Below are positions 35,037 through 44,831 of a stretch of DNA of 64,000 bases, in pieces; positions within the stretch are counted from its first letter, which is position 1, and each line of letters opens with the position of its first letter. This stretch comes from Kluyvera sp040932435 (lineage in GTDB: Bacteria; Pseudomonadota; Gammaproteobacteria; Enterobacterales; Enterobacteriaceae), in assembly GCF_040932435.1 (NCBI RefSeq), contig NZ_JBFQGA010000015.1:13298-77297 (forward strand), written 5' to 3'. The notes below the pieces were generated by a model that did not search any database, had not been told where the DNA came from, and worked only from the letters and a program-made list of their open reading frames with translations. Position numbers and translations under genes: made by a program.

Positions 35037-35144
35037 TTTTCGGCTAATAACGACAATCAAACGACTGCAATTTTATCTCAACAATCATCGTGAGAGGGGA
35101 TTCTGCACGCTTCTCCTTTCGCTCTCAGCATTAAGGGATTCGTC

Positions 35145-36446
35145 ATGGCAAAAAATAAAACGCCCGGCCCTTGGTATATTGGGGTGGTGTCAGGAATGGC
35201 ATCGTATATAGACTCGGCGGCCATTGTTTCTAATGGTACCGCATTGGTTATTTATCAAAAAAATATTGGCATTACTGCGCTGGAAATTGGCATTTTATCT
35301 GGCTTATTAACCCTCTGTATTGCCGCCGGAGCGTTCTGCGGTGGACGTCTTGGTGACCGTATCGGACGGCGTAATGTCTTTATTATCACCATGGCGATGA
35401 TCGTTCTCGGTACACTAGCGTTAGCCTTTGGACTGAGCTTCCATTTCCTGCTGCTTGGCACTCTGCTGGTGGGGTTGGCGACAGGAGCCGATTTACCGGT
35501 TTCGCTGGCGACAATATCGGAGGCTGCCTCTGACGACAATCGCGGCAAGATTATCGGTCTGTCGAATCTGCTCTGGCTGGTGGGTATCGGCGCAACGATG
35601 GGTATCTCGGCGGTGGTAGGCGACTGGGGGCAGATTGGCGCACAAATCATGTATATGCACGTCGGTCTGGTGGCAGCGGTATTGCTTATTCTGCGCTGGT
35701 CAATTCCCGAATCGCCGCTATGGCTTGCCGCGCGCGATGAACAGCGGCGGGGCGTGGCGACCGTTCGCGCACAGAAAAGCGGCTGGCGTGACCTGCTGGA
35801 CGCTAAATATCTGTGGCCGTTTCTCTCGCTATGCGCCTTTTACACCTTCACCAATCTGGCTGCTAACACCGGCGGGCAGTTTGGCACCTTTGTGGCCGTC
35901 AACGTTGTCGGCATTTCGGTCAGCACAAACTCGCTGTGGGGACTGCTTATTCTGCCCGTGAGCGTGGCATCGGGTCTGCTGTTTATGCGCATTGTGGATA
36001 CCGACAAACGTATTCCCTTTTTTATCTTCGGCGCGGTGATGATGTCCTGCGGCTACTTCGTGCCTGTACTGCTTAATTTTTCCCCTCTCTCCTGGTTCTG
36101 CTGCCTGCTGTTTACCAATATCGGCACCGGCTTTGCCTTTGAAGGGATTATGAAAGTGTGGGCTCAGGAGTCGTTCCCGACCATGCTGCGCGCTACCGCC
36201 CAAGGGGTGATTGTTGGCGTGGCGCGTTTGACCTGCGGCCTGCTGGCCTTCGTGACGCCGGTGTTGCTGAGCGCCGGACCGATAGTTCTCTATTGCCTGC
36301 TAACGGCAATTGTCGTGGCCGGGATGATCATCGGCTGGCTCTGCTTCCACGGCAGGCAGCGCAATGAATTCAATGCAGAAACGGAAATGGTCGCCACGCC
36401 CGGGAGCGCCGTTTCTTCACGCGACACCATGCAGGTAAAAGCCTGA
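35145..36446 (+). CDS. MFS sugar-porter-type transporter
   Basis: 433-residue, 12-segment major-facilitator protein. It has the motif-A signature GGRLGDRIGRRNV after TM2 and the sugar-porter-style IPESPLWLAARDE after TM6. It is placed between an AraC-type regulator and a cytoplasmic alpha-L-rhamnosidase with a 26-base gap to the latter, so it is probably co-transcribed and imports a rhamnoside. The substrate is inferred from context only. Confidence 0.82.
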   Translation: MAKNKTPGPWYIGVVSGMASYIDSAAIVSNGTALVIYQKNIGITALEIGILSGLLTLCIAAGAFCGGRLGDRIGRRNVFIITMAMIVLGTLALAFGLSFHFLLLGTLLVGLATGADLPVSLATISEAASDDNRGKIIGLSNLLWLVGIGATMGISAVVGDWGQIGAQIMYMHVGLVAAVLLILRWSIPESPLWLAARDEQRRGVATVRAQKSGWRDLLDAKYLWPFLSLCAFYTFTNLAANTGGQFGTFVAVNVVGISVSTNSLWGLLILPVSVASGLLFMRIVDTDKRIPFFIFGAVMMSCGYFVPVLLNFSPLSWFCCLLFTNIGTGFAFEGIMKVWAQESFPTMLRATAQGVIVGVARLTCGLLAFVTPVLLSAGPIVLYCLLTAIVVAGMIIGWLCFHGRQRNEFNAETEMVATPGSAVSSRDTMQVKA

Positions 36447-36472
36447 AAAATTAAGTCATTGAGGAAATCACT

Positions 36473-39136
36473 ATGTTGGCCGTAGAAAAAGTAACGCTTA
36501 ATTATGAAACCACGCTGGCGGGTTGTGAAACGCTCCCGGTGTTCGGCTGGACTATCAGTAGTGCTCTGCGCAATGTTGTTCAGCGCAGTTGGCGGTTGCA
36601 GCTGGCAGCGTCGACGCAGTTTGATGAACTACTGTATGACAGCGGCGACATTCACGACGAACGCTCCAATAACATCATCCTGCCGGATATCGAATGCGCC
36701 CCTTCAACCCGCTACTACGCGCGGGTGAAGATTACCGATAATCACGGACAGGCAAGCGACTGGAGCCCAGAAGCTTCATTTATCTCCGGGCTACCTGCCG
36801 CGGCGTGGCAGGGCGATTTTATCTCTGCGGAAACGCCGCAGGAGAAGGACGTCTCAAAAGGGACGCTGCTGCGCCATGATTTTAGTTTGCCGCAGGCCAA
36901 CGATATTGTCTCTGCGGTGGTTCACGCCAGCGCGCTGGGGCTGTATCAATTGTGGATCAACGGCGAAAAGGTGGGGTGCGATGAGCTCGCGCCGGGCTGG
37001 ACCAGCTATCATCATCATCTACTGTACCAGACCTGGGACGTCACTGAGCGTCTGCGCCGTGGGGACAATACCATTGGCGCGATGGTGGGTGCCGGCTGGT
37101 ATAAAGGTGATATGAGCTTTAACCGCTACCGTAATTACTACGGCGAGCAAACTGGTTTTATTTGTCACCTGGTGGTGACGTTGCGTGACGGGAGCCAGCA
37201 GGTGATCGCCAGCGGCGCTGACTGGCAGGCAAGCGACTCGGCGATTCTGTTCTCCGAAATTTACGACGGCGAAATTTATGATGCGCGCCGCGAACAACGC
37301 GGTTGGTGTGAACCGGGCTTTGACGCCCGGGGCTGGCGCACGGTGAGCGTACTTGCCGTGGACCGTGCGGTGTTGCAACCCCAGACCGCTTGCCCGGTAA
37401 GGGAAATAGAGCGGCTCGCTCCGTGGTCGCTCTTCACTACGCCGAAGGGGGAAACGGTGCTTGATTTTGGCCAGAACCTCAGCGGTTGGGTCGAATTTAA
37501 GGTGCGAGGGGCCGAGGGCGATAACGTATCGCTGCGCCATTTTGAGGTTCTGGACGCGGAGGGAAACGTCTATCTGGCGAACCTGAGAACGGCAAAGCAG
37601 CGGGTTGACTACACCCTGCGCGGGGGGGAAGAGGAGCGATATCATCCGCACTTTACCTTCCAGGGCTTCCGTTATGTGATGATTGAACGCTGGCCGGGAA
37701 CACCGAAACTTGACGATTTTGTGGCGGTGGTTCTGCATTCAGCGATGACCCCGACCGGTTCCATTGAAACCTCAAATGCTGAGCTTAATCAGTTGCATCA
37801 CAATATTCTCTGGGGGCTGAAGGGAAACTTTGTCGATATCCCAACGGATTGCCCGCAGCGTGACGAACGCCTTGGCTGGACGGGTGATGCACAGATTTTC
37901 TGTCGTACCGCCAGCTATCTGATGCAGACGCACACCTTCTTTGCTAAGTGGTTAGCGGATCTTGCGCATGATCAGACGGCTGAAGGCGGTGTACCGCACG
38001 TGATCCCCGATATCCTGACCGGTAAATGCGATAACGACCGCTTCCTGTCTCATGGCCGCACCCACTCGTCCGCTGCGTGGGCCGATGCGGCGGTGATTAA
38101 TCCATGGACGCTATATCTGATGTATGGCGATACTCAAACGCTGGCACGCCAGTACGGCAGCATGAAGGCGTGGGTGGAATTCATGAGGGCAAATGCGGTC
38201 GACAATATGTGGTCGTGGAAGCTGCAGTTTGGCGACTGGGTGGCGCTGGATGCCCGCGAGGGGAGCTATTTTGGCGCGACGCCGAACGAGTTAACCTGCA
38301 TGGCTTACTATGCGTTATCAACGCTACTGCTGGCAAAGTCAGCGAAAGTGCTCGGTCATATGGAAGACGCTGAACGCTACGAGGAACTGCATGCGTCGAT
38401 TGTTGACAGCTTCCACCGCGAGTTCTTCACCCCGAACGGCAGGCTGGCGGCGAGAACGCAAACCGCGCACATTCTGGCGCTGTACTTCCAACTGGTACCG
38501 GAGGCCTACCGTGAGCGCACGGTGCAAACCCTGCTGGCGCTGCTGGAAGAGCAGGATGGTCATCTGGTGACTGGGTTCGTCGGTACGCCATACTTCTGCC
38601 ATGCGCTCAGTGAGAACGGTCAGGCCGATGCGGCGTGGCAACTGCTGATGAAGGATGATTTCCCTTCTTGGCTTTATCAGGTCAAGGCCGGGGCGACCAC
38701 TGTCTGGGAGCACTGGGACGGGATGAAGCCGGACGGCACCATGTGGAGCCCGGACATGAACTCGTTTAATCATTATGCCTATGGTGCTATCGGAGAGTGG
38801 TTATACCGCGCAGCAGCAGGGATCAATACGCAAGAGGCCGCACCGGGATTCAAACGTTCCGTACTGCACCCCATCCCTGGAGGGGATCTTACCTGGCTGA
38901 AGGCCCGTTATACATCGGTGTATGGTGATATCAACGTTGACTGGACTCTCGATTCGGTTGAGGGGTGTCAAACCGTGACGCTTGAGGTTAAAATCCCGGC
39001 CAATACCCGCTCTACGTTGATTCTCGATCGCGCACATACTGTGCTGGAGACGGATGATATCGACTTTACGCCAACGGCGGCGGGCTATTGCGCTGAGGTG
39101 GGGTCGGGACGTTATCGGATCATCTTCCAGCGTTAG
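36473..39136 (+). CDS. GH78 alpha-L-rhamnosidase
   Basis: 887-residue glycoside hydrolase family 78 enzyme that releases terminal alpha-L-rhamnose. The N-terminal fibronectin-like region (about 1-110, ending ...WSPEASFISG) and the rhamnosidase N domain (about 115-310) are followed by a beta-sandwich (DFGQNLSGWVEF) and the (alpha/alpha)6 catalytic domain with the signature DCPQRDERLGWTGDAQ (about 458-473). There is no signal peptide, so it is cytoplasmic and acts on imported rhamnosides. GAGGAAATC ribosome site. It pairs with the preceding transporter. Confidence 0.92.
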   Translation: MLAVEKVTLNYETTLAGCETLPVFGWTISSALRNVVQRSWRLQLAASTQFDELLYDSGDIHDERSNNIILPDIECAPSTRYYARVKITDNHGQASDWSPEASFISGLPAAAWQGDFISAETPQEKDVSKGTLLRHDFSLPQANDIVSAVVHASALGLYQLWINGEKVGCDELAPGWTSYHHHLLYQTWDVTERLRRGDNTIGAMVGAGWYKGDMSFNRYRNYYGEQTGFICHLVVTLRDGSQQVIASGADWQASDSAILFSEIYDGEIYDARREQRGWCEPGFDARGWRTVSVLAVDRAVLQPQTACPVREIERLAPWSLFTTPKGETVLDFGQNLSGWVEFKVRGAEGDNVSLRHFEVLDAEGNVYLANLRTAKQRVDYTLRGGEEERYHPHFTFQGFRYVMIERWPGTPKLDDFVAVVLHSAMTPTGSIETSNAELNQLHHNILWGLKGNFVDIPTDCPQRDERLGWTGDAQIFCRTASYLMQTHTFFAKWLADLAHDQTAEGGVPHVIPDILTGKCDNDRFLSHGRTHSSAAWADAAVINPWTLYLMYGDTQTLARQYGSMKAWVEFMRANAVDNMWSWKLQFGDWVALDAREGSYFGATPNELTCMAYYALSTLLLAKSAKVLGHMEDAERYEELHASIVDSFHREFFTPNGRLAARTQTAHILALYFQLVPEAYRERTVQTLLALLEEQDGHLVTGFVGTPYFCHALSENGQADAAWQLLMKDDFPSWLYQVKAGATTVWEHWDGMKPDGTMWSPDMNSFNHYAYGAIGEWLYRAAAGINTQEAAPGFKRSVLHPIPGGDLTWLKARYTSVYGDINVDWTLDSVEGCQTVTLEVKIPANTRSTLILDRAHTVLETDDIDFTPTAAGYCAEVGSGRYRIIFQR

Positions 39137-39142
39137 TCAGAT

Positions 39143-39171
39143 GATGGCAACGGCGGCAAGGCGCCGTTGCC
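39143..39171. terminator. Hairpin between convergent rhamnosidase and fimbrial genes
   Basis: GGCAACGGCG / CGCCGTTGCC stem with a GCAAGG loop just after the rhamnosidase stop; the fimbrial adhesin gene converges on it. No T tract. Confidence 0.6.
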
Positions 39172-39224
39172 AGTCAGCGCAGGAAAACACTGATAGTAAA
39201 CAACGTGCAGTTCCTGAGCCGCTA

Positions 39225-40394
39225 TCACTTTAAATCCATCTTCACCGTCACATTCCCCTCGAATTTCCCCGCCGTGGGGCGGGCGGCAGTGGTGCTGACC
39301 GGGGCAGCCTGAATATGCACGGTGCCATCGCCGCTTTCATCTACCGTGACCGGGAATTCATATGTGCCGTCCAACTGCACGTTCTGGCTGTCTTCAGTAT
39401 ACACCCTCACTCCTAGGTCATCGCGACCGATCAATTTGGCGATTAACGCATTGCTGTTATCCACCACGCCTTGATCGGCGGTTAACGTCAGCTTGATTTT
39501 GTCGCTCTTGCCGACGGCGTTACCGTCGCAGTGGTAAGAGATGTCCACCGCTTTTAGCGCGTAACCGGAAGGCGGCTGCCCGCGGGTGACAAACTGCGAA
39601 CTGACAATATTGCCCAAATCTACCTCAATAGTGCTTCCGGCATTGATGGTGCAACTCAGCGGCGCGGAGAGGGTGCCGCCCAGATAAACATCGGCCACAT
39701 GCGTTGCGTATTGGAAGTCAGCGGTGGCACAGCCCGTCGTATTGGTGTAACAGATAGACTCATAGTATTGCACCACGATAGTCTGAGGGATGGTTGCCAC
39801 GCCGAGAATAGGCTTTTTGATATACATCTTGGCGCTGATCACACTCCATTTGTAGGTATTTTGCGCCACCGTCACGCCAACAGGCATATCGTGACAGACA
39901 TTGTAAGCACTTGGTTTTTTCTGGCCCGACTGCGCTCTGTTTCTCGTCACTGTCGGATACTCGGTGATGGGAATCCTGACCCCCGAGATATCATCCGAAT
40001 GGTTGGCGGCCTGATAGACGCCTTCAACATGCACATCGAGGTTCTCGGTCAGAAAACCATAATTGACCCCACCGACAGAGACACCGGTAGCCAGCGGGCT
40101 TCCTACCCACTGGTACTCATAGATGTTCGTCGTGCTAATCACGTTAGGAGGGCACTTGCAGCTGGCTTCCACTGCCGCGCCCCCTGTAGCGACAATGGGC
40201 GAATCAACATTCCCGGCAGGGCCAATGATATTACCAGCGGTGTTATTGGCGGATTCGATGTCATCGTTGAGCAGGATGTCGTAGCGTTGTATCCCCGCAG
40301 CAAAACAGTTAGTGAGTATGGTGGCCCGCGCCGTGCCGGAGATCAGCAAGCCAGACAGGGCGATAGATAAAAAGAGGGTGAGTGATGGTTTCAT
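39225..40394 (-). CDS. Fimbrial tip adhesin/minor pilin
   Basis: 389-residue protein with a signal peptide (about 1-24, ending GTARA). It has two parts: an N-terminal region (about 25-240, cysteine-containing, with the CKCPP stretch) that is probably the receptor-binding domain, and a C-terminal pilin domain (about 245-389: LSCTINAGSTIEVDLGNI, ending GNVTVKMDLK). This two-domain form and last position in a pilin-chaperone-usher-adhesin operon identify it as the tip adhesin. The receptor is unknown and I do not recognise the named fimbrial type. Confidence 0.85.
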   Translation of the reverse strand: MKPSLTLFLSIALSGLLISGTARATILTNCFAAGIQRYDILLNDDIESANNTAGNIIGPAGNVDSPIVATGGAAVEASCKCPPNVISTTNIYEYQWVGSPLATGVSVGGVNYGFLTENLDVHVEGVYQAANHSDDISGVRIPITEYPTVTRNRAQSGQKKPSAYNVCHDMPVGVTVAQNTYKWSVISAKMYIKKPILGVATIPQTIVVQYYESICYTNTTGCATADFQYATHVADVYLGGTLSAPLSCTINAGSTIEVDLGNIVSSQFVTRGQPPSGYALKAVDISYHCDGNAVGKSDKIKLTLTADQGVVDNSNALIAKLIGRDDLGVRVYTEDSQNVQLDGTYEFPVTVDESGDGTVHIQAAPVSTTAARPTAGKFEGNVTVKMDLK

Positions 40395-40395
40395 A

Positions 40396-42942
40396 TTATT
40401 GCGCCTGTTGAGAGAGCTGCTGGCACGTAGCGTGCAGGTAACGGATGCCGTTCGGGCTGGCGGCCTGCTGTTCGGCGGCTAGGTTGATGGTGGCGGTACA
40501 CTGTTGATCCGGCGCATTTCCCCACTGCACCTGGAGCGGCATCTGATCGGCCACGCCCGCGAGGTAGAGTGTGCCGGTATCATCCACGATACCGCTGATG
40601 GCCAGCGATTTAACCGTCGCCATCGCGCCAAACGGCACCGCCGCGCCGTTGGGGCGTGTTAAGGTGAGCAGCACGCGATAACCGACGTGTGCCTCAAACG
40701 TGGCGCTCACGGCGGCGTTGCGCGACGGGATCACCGTCACGGCGGTTTCACCGGTATCGACATCTTCCGGCAGGCTGCTGGCATCAACGCGGATCTGGTT
40801 TTCCTGATACGGGGTTAACGATGGGATCACCGCGTTGCCCTGCCAGTCGGTACGCACGCCGCGCTGGTTCTGGAAGCGCACGCCTGTTGCGCCGCTGGCG
40901 CTGACGATAGCAAACTGGCTGCCGAGCGGCTGCGCCAGCGTCACGCCGTGCGGGTGGGCGACCAGCGCGCCACTAACGCCGTAATTCAGGCGCTGCGTGT
41001 TATCCGAGCCGTAGGCGTAACCGGCGTTGAAGTTGGCATACTGCGAGCTATAGCCGCCATTGAGGTTGCTGGCATCGCCGCCGCCGTGGTTGGTATGGCT
41101 TTGCTGGAACGAGTAGCTCAGACGGTTGTCATCCAGCAGCGTACCGCTGACGCCAAGGTTTTGCTGGGTATCGCCATGCTTGCTGTTGCTGAGGCTGTAG
41201 CTGCTCCTGGCGTTCGGCAGCCATTTACTTAACGGGATACTCACGCCGCAGGAGAACATCTGGTCGCCCTGCTGGCCGTCGCTTTTGCTGTAGGAGTAAG
41301 CTAGGTTGACGCTGATGTCGCCAATTGTGGTGTTCAGGCCCGCCGAAAGGCTGCGTTCTTTGTATGACGTACTCCAGTAATCCTGCTGATAACCGCTCAG
41401 GTAAAGGCTGGCGCCCGCCACGCTCTGGCTGATGCTGGCCTGCACGCGGTTACGTTTGTTGTAGTTGAACATCAGGTCGTCTTCATTGCCGTCGTAACGC
41501 TGGTTGGCATCGGCAAAGCTGTAATAGCCTTGGGTGGAGTAGCGATAGCTGGCCAGCGTCAGATTGGTATCCGTAGCGTCAATTTTCTTGGTGTAGAGCA
41601 GGCGGTAAGACTGGCCGCTGTGCTGGGTGTCGTTATCGAGCGTTGTTTTCGCTACCGTCACGTCAGCAGACAGCGAACCAAATTCCCCCAACGCTACGCC
41701 CGCGCCGCTGTTGAGCGCCTGATAGTCTTGCGCAGCGGTGACGCCGCCAAACAGCGTAATGGCGTTGTGCACACCGTAAATCAGGCTGCCCTGGGCGAAC
41801 GCCGGCTCGTGCTGGCCGCTGTCGCTGTCGGCGCGGTAGCGTCCGGCGGTCACTTCGTATTTAAAATGCCCGGGGCGCTGCATCACCGCGACGCTGGAAT
41901 AGGGCTGGGTAAAGTGACGCTCGCTGCCGTCGGCCTCTTTGATGGTCACCTCCAGATCGCCGCTGTTAGTGGTGGAGTAGAGATCGTTAATTTCAAACGC
42001 GCCGGGGGCGACATTTTGCTGATAGATAAGGTAACCGTTCTGGCGCACCGACACTTCGGCGTTGGAGCTGGCGATGCCGCGAATGGTGGGCGCATAGCCG
42101 CGCTCGCTGTAAGGCTGCATTTCGTCGTCGGAGGCGAGGTTCACGCCGCGATATTGCACGCTGTCAAACACATCGCCGCGAGTGCTGCTTTCGCCACCGG
42201 TAAACTGCGCCCGCAGGGTGTCGATATCGTGCTGTAAATAGGTGTTGATGGCCTCCCAGCTTTGGCTGCCGTCGGTGTTGCTCCAGGTGGAATAATGGCG
42301 CAGCCGCCAGCCGCCCAGGTTCATGCCGCTGCGCAAGTTCAGGAATTGGTTGCGGCTGGTGCTGTGGTTGCTGTCCTGGTTTTGCGAGCCGGAAAAGCTG
42401 TAGTTGGCAAAGGCGACGGGCACGCCGTCATCCCAGCGTGACGGGTCAATATAGTCTTTGCCCATGCCCGCCAGCGCAGCCTGTGGAATACTCAGGCGCA
42501 GCGTCATCGCCGTGAAATCAAGCTCCGCCAGCGCCTGCGGAATATAGTTGCCCAACGGTTTGGGCAACGGTTTTGTGGCGTCAAGCGCGGCTAATTCAGG
42601 GTATTTATCTACCGCCACGTTCCACTTGCGCAGCATCGCGGGCGTAAGCTGCGGCGCCAGACCGCCGCCGTCGTGGGCAAGATAGGTGATGTTCGTGTCG
42701 TCCAGCAGGTTGCCATTCACCCGAATGCGCGAGGCATACACGCCAGGCAACTGCGCGCCAGACTGCGAAAACAGGGAAAGGTCGATATCCTGCTGCGTGA
42801 TGCCGTTGCCTTCCAGCGAGGTCGGCGAAAAGCCATACTCGCGGGCGTTTGCCGTGCCAATGGCGGCCAGCAGCGCGACGCTAAGCAGACTAAGCCGCCA
42901 GCGGTGCCGGTTACGTCGTAGCGAAGGGCCCGGTGCGAGCAT
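40396..42942 (-). CDS. Outer-membrane fimbrial usher
   Basis: 848-residue usher of the FimD/PapC family. Signal peptide about 1-33 (LSLLSVALLAAIGTANA), N-terminal periplasmic domain (EYGFSPTSLEGNG...), a 24-strand barrel with plug, and C-terminal domains ending in a cysteine pair (QQCTATINL / HATCQQL). ATG 42942 is chosen over the preceding TTG; the gene starts 7 bases after the chaperone stop, so it is probably coupled to it. The adhesin gene follows at a 1-base gap. Confidence 0.93.
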   Translation of the reverse strand: MLAPGPSLRRNRHRWRLSLLSVALLAAIGTANAREYGFSPTSLEGNGITQQDIDLSLFSQSGAQLPGVYASRIRVNGNLLDDTNITYLAHDGGGLAPQLTPAMLRKWNVAVDKYPELAALDATKPLPKPLGNYIPQALAELDFTAMTLRLSIPQAALAGMGKDYIDPSRWDDGVPVAFANYSFSGSQNQDSNHSTSRNQFLNLRSGMNLGGWRLRHYSTWSNTDGSQSWEAINTYLQHDIDTLRAQFTGGESSTRGDVFDSVQYRGVNLASDDEMQPYSERGYAPTIRGIASSNAEVSVRQNGYLIYQQNVAPGAFEINDLYSTTNSGDLEVTIKEADGSERHFTQPYSSVAVMQRPGHFKYEVTAGRYRADSDSGQHEPAFAQGSLIYGVHNAITLFGGVTAAQDYQALNSGAGVALGEFGSLSADVTVAKTTLDNDTQHSGQSYRLLYTKKIDATDTNLTLASYRYSTQGYYSFADANQRYDGNEDDLMFNYNKRNRVQASISQSVAGASLYLSGYQQDYWSTSYKERSLSAGLNTTIGDISVNLAYSYSKSDGQQGDQMFSCGVSIPLSKWLPNARSSYSLSNSKHGDTQQNLGVSGTLLDDNRLSYSFQQSHTNHGGGDASNLNGGYSSQYANFNAGYAYGSDNTQRLNYGVSGALVAHPHGVTLAQPLGSQFAIVSASGATGVRFQNQRGVRTDWQGNAVIPSLTPYQENQIRVDASSLPEDVDTGETAVTVIPSRNAAVSATFEAHVGYRVLLTLTRPNGAAVPFGAMATVKSLAISGIVDDTGTLYLAGVADQMPLQVQWGNAPDQQCTATINLAAEQQAASPNGIRYLHATCQQLSQQAQ

Positions 42943-42949
42943 CAAACGA

Positions 42950-43642
42950 TTAACCCTGCGTCAGCATGGTGGTGTGCTTATCCGACGCATTGCCGTAATC
43001 GGTAATGCAGCGCCAGCTTACGCTGTTACCCTGGGCGTTTTTCGGCAGCGGGATATCGGCCCGCGCGTGCGGGGCGACCATATCGGCTTTCTCCAGCTTA
43101 CTGTTGCCAAGCTGCAAGGAGTCGAACACACTGTGAAACGCGCCATCGTTAATCACCGTTAACTGATCGCCACGGCGGGTAAAGCGCAGCTTCTGGCAGG
43201 TTTCCTCCGCCGAGCCGGGAAGATCGCGCGGGCGAAAGAATAGCTTGAGCCGCGTTTTGTAGTTCAGGCGCAGCATGTTTTTCCCCTCGTCGACTTTATC
43301 CGCGCCGGGAATGGTGCGCACGTTCATGTAAAACAGCGACTCTCGATCGGTGGGAAGCGGCATACCGTTCCAGGCAATACGCAGGCTTTGCTCTTTTTGT
43401 GGGTCAAGACGAAATAGTGGCGGGGTGACGATAAACGGCCCGCGAGTTTTCCCGTCGCCAGTGTCGGTCCAGGACTGCACCAGCCACGGCAGTTCTTGCT
43501 CTTTATTAGTTATCGGCAGGGCGATCTCTTTTTTTTCGGCGTTATAAACCAAGCGCGTGCGGCCAATCTGAATACCCGCCGCGTAGCTAACGGAAGTCAC
43601 TATTAGAGGAATGCATAATAAAATCTGAGATACCGTACGCAT
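42950..43642 (-). CDS. Periplasmic fimbrial chaperone
   Basis: 230-residue PapD/FimC-type chaperone with a signal peptide (about 1-21). The subunit-anchoring residues are visible: an Arg in GRTRLVYN near the mature N-terminus and the Lys in LNYKTRLKLFFRP. Donor-strand partner of the pilins encoded on either side. The 120-base gap to the major pilin gene upstream may hold a stem that raises pilin expression relative to the chaperone. Confidence 0.92.
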   Translation of the reverse strand: MRTVSQILLCIPLIVTSVSYAAGIQIGRTRLVYNAEKKEIALPITNKEQELPWLVQSWTDTGDGKTRGPFIVTPPLFRLDPQKEQSLRIAWNGMPLPTDRESLFYMNVRTIPGADKVDEGKNMLRLNYKTRLKLFFRPRDLPGSAEETCQKLRFTRRGDQLTVINDGAFHSVFDSLQLGNSKLEKADMVAPHARADIPLPKNAQGNSVSWRCITDYGNASDKHTTMLTQG

Positions 43643-43762
43643 AATCTCAACTTATATTTGATAGTTGTGTTCCGTTGGCGGGAAATAGTCAGTGCGGGGG
43701 CGTGGCTATTTTCCGCCTCATCTTTTTGATGAAATGATATTTTCTAAATCAATAATTTTATA

Positions 43763-44344
43763 TTAATGATAAACTATATTTATAGTCATATCCGCATCCG
43801 CCGGGCCAGCGGTGACAGCGGCGGCGTATGATTTATAACGCGCGTTGAGGCTGGCCGTAATACTGGTACCTGCAGTTGAGGGAAGTGGTATAAAGACTTG
43901 TCCTTCAGTGCCATCCATTTTAATAAGCGTCGTATCGCTGCCTTCCTCGCTCACGGCAATACCCACCCCTGTTGCAGCGGTGGTACCTTCTGTGGTGATT
44001 TTACTGACATCCAGCAGCGTATCTGAGCCTGTCTCCGTGGTTGTTCCGTTAAAAGTAAGCTGGACCATAGGAAGGCCGTCGCTTGTTACGGGGCAGTCTT
44101 TTAAAGTAATGATAAAGGGGGCTAGCGAGGATTCAGCGCCGATGGTGCCAAACGTCGACTTCACCCAGGTGCCTAAATCGACGGTACTGTCTGTTCCGGT
44201 ATCCCCTTCAATAACACAGCTGGGTTCGACAATTTGACCGGTGAAATGAATTTTACCGGCGTTGTTTTCAGCGGCGAAGGCGGGAGCTGAAGTGAGCGCA
44301 AGCAGGATGGTGGATATTGCCGTTACTTTAATGTCCATAACCAT
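43763..44344 (-). CDS. Major fimbrial subunit
   Basis: 193-residue type-1-like pilin. Signal peptide of about 22-24 residues ending in APAFA, the GKIHFTGQIVEPSCVIE motif at the mature N-terminus, a cysteine pair (PSCVIE / LKDCPV), and the penultimate tyrosine at the C-terminus (NIVYH). Two ATGs (44344 and 44338) are possible; I keep the outer one. It is the first gene of the leftward operon pilin-chaperone-usher-adhesin. Confidence 0.9.
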   Translation of the reverse strand: MVMDIKVTAISTILLALTSAPAFAAENNAGKIHFTGQIVEPSCVIEGDTGTDSTVDLGTWVKSTFGTIGAESSLAPFIITLKDCPVTSDGLPMVQLTFNGTTTETGSDTLLDVSKITTEGTTAATGVGIAVSEEGSDTTLIKMDGTEGQVFIPLPSTAGTSITASLNARYKSYAAAVTAGPADADMTINIVYH

Positions 44345-44831
44345 AGATCCTTAATGGTGGTAATCCATAATATTTTATCGAATAGAATTTATTTCAAATA
44401 GGAGGTGGGGTCAATACATAACATATTATTAATAATCTGATAAATATATTATGTGGTATAGGTCACGAGATGGATTGTAATCAAAGTTGCGTAGCTTTGA
44501 TAAGCGTAAATATGTCGCAATCGTCAATGGAGTGACAATAATTTGGACTGTCATAAATGATTTTTATTATGCAGGTCTAATATATTCTAAATGCTGATGC
44601 TTTATCCGTAATTTACTTCGGTAGACGAGGATTTGTTTATTTTTTAAATGTTTATTGTTAACAATATACGGATTATTTTCTCTTATTCCGAAAATGACAT
44701 CTCTGATGGGTAAAAAAAGTCCGTTATCTGACAAATGAGACAATAAGCGGGCGTTATCGAGGCTATTCGACCCATTGGATACCTGCGTTTCTGGCACGAT
44801 CGATGTTCCACCATGGCAATGGGCGTAGGCA
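44345..44831. promoter_or_regulatory. Divergent control region, fimbrial operon / flhB
   Basis: 487 bases, very AT-rich from 44345 to about 44700, then ordinary. It must hold the leftward fimbrial promoter and the rightward class-2 (FlhDC-dependent) flhB promoter. I saw no fim-switch-like inverted repeats, no recombinase gene, and no clear FlhDC box. A 101-codon leftward frame at 44567-44872 has no homology and overlaps flhB, so it is not called. Confidence 0.65.

Noticed and set aside
41530..42237. Rightward 235-codon frame inside the usher gene
   Set aside because: Antisense shadow of the usher barrel; composition follows the real gene.
44345..44831. fim-type invertible promoter switch
   Set aside because: No paired inverted repeats of switch size and no recombinase gene next to the fimbrial operon.
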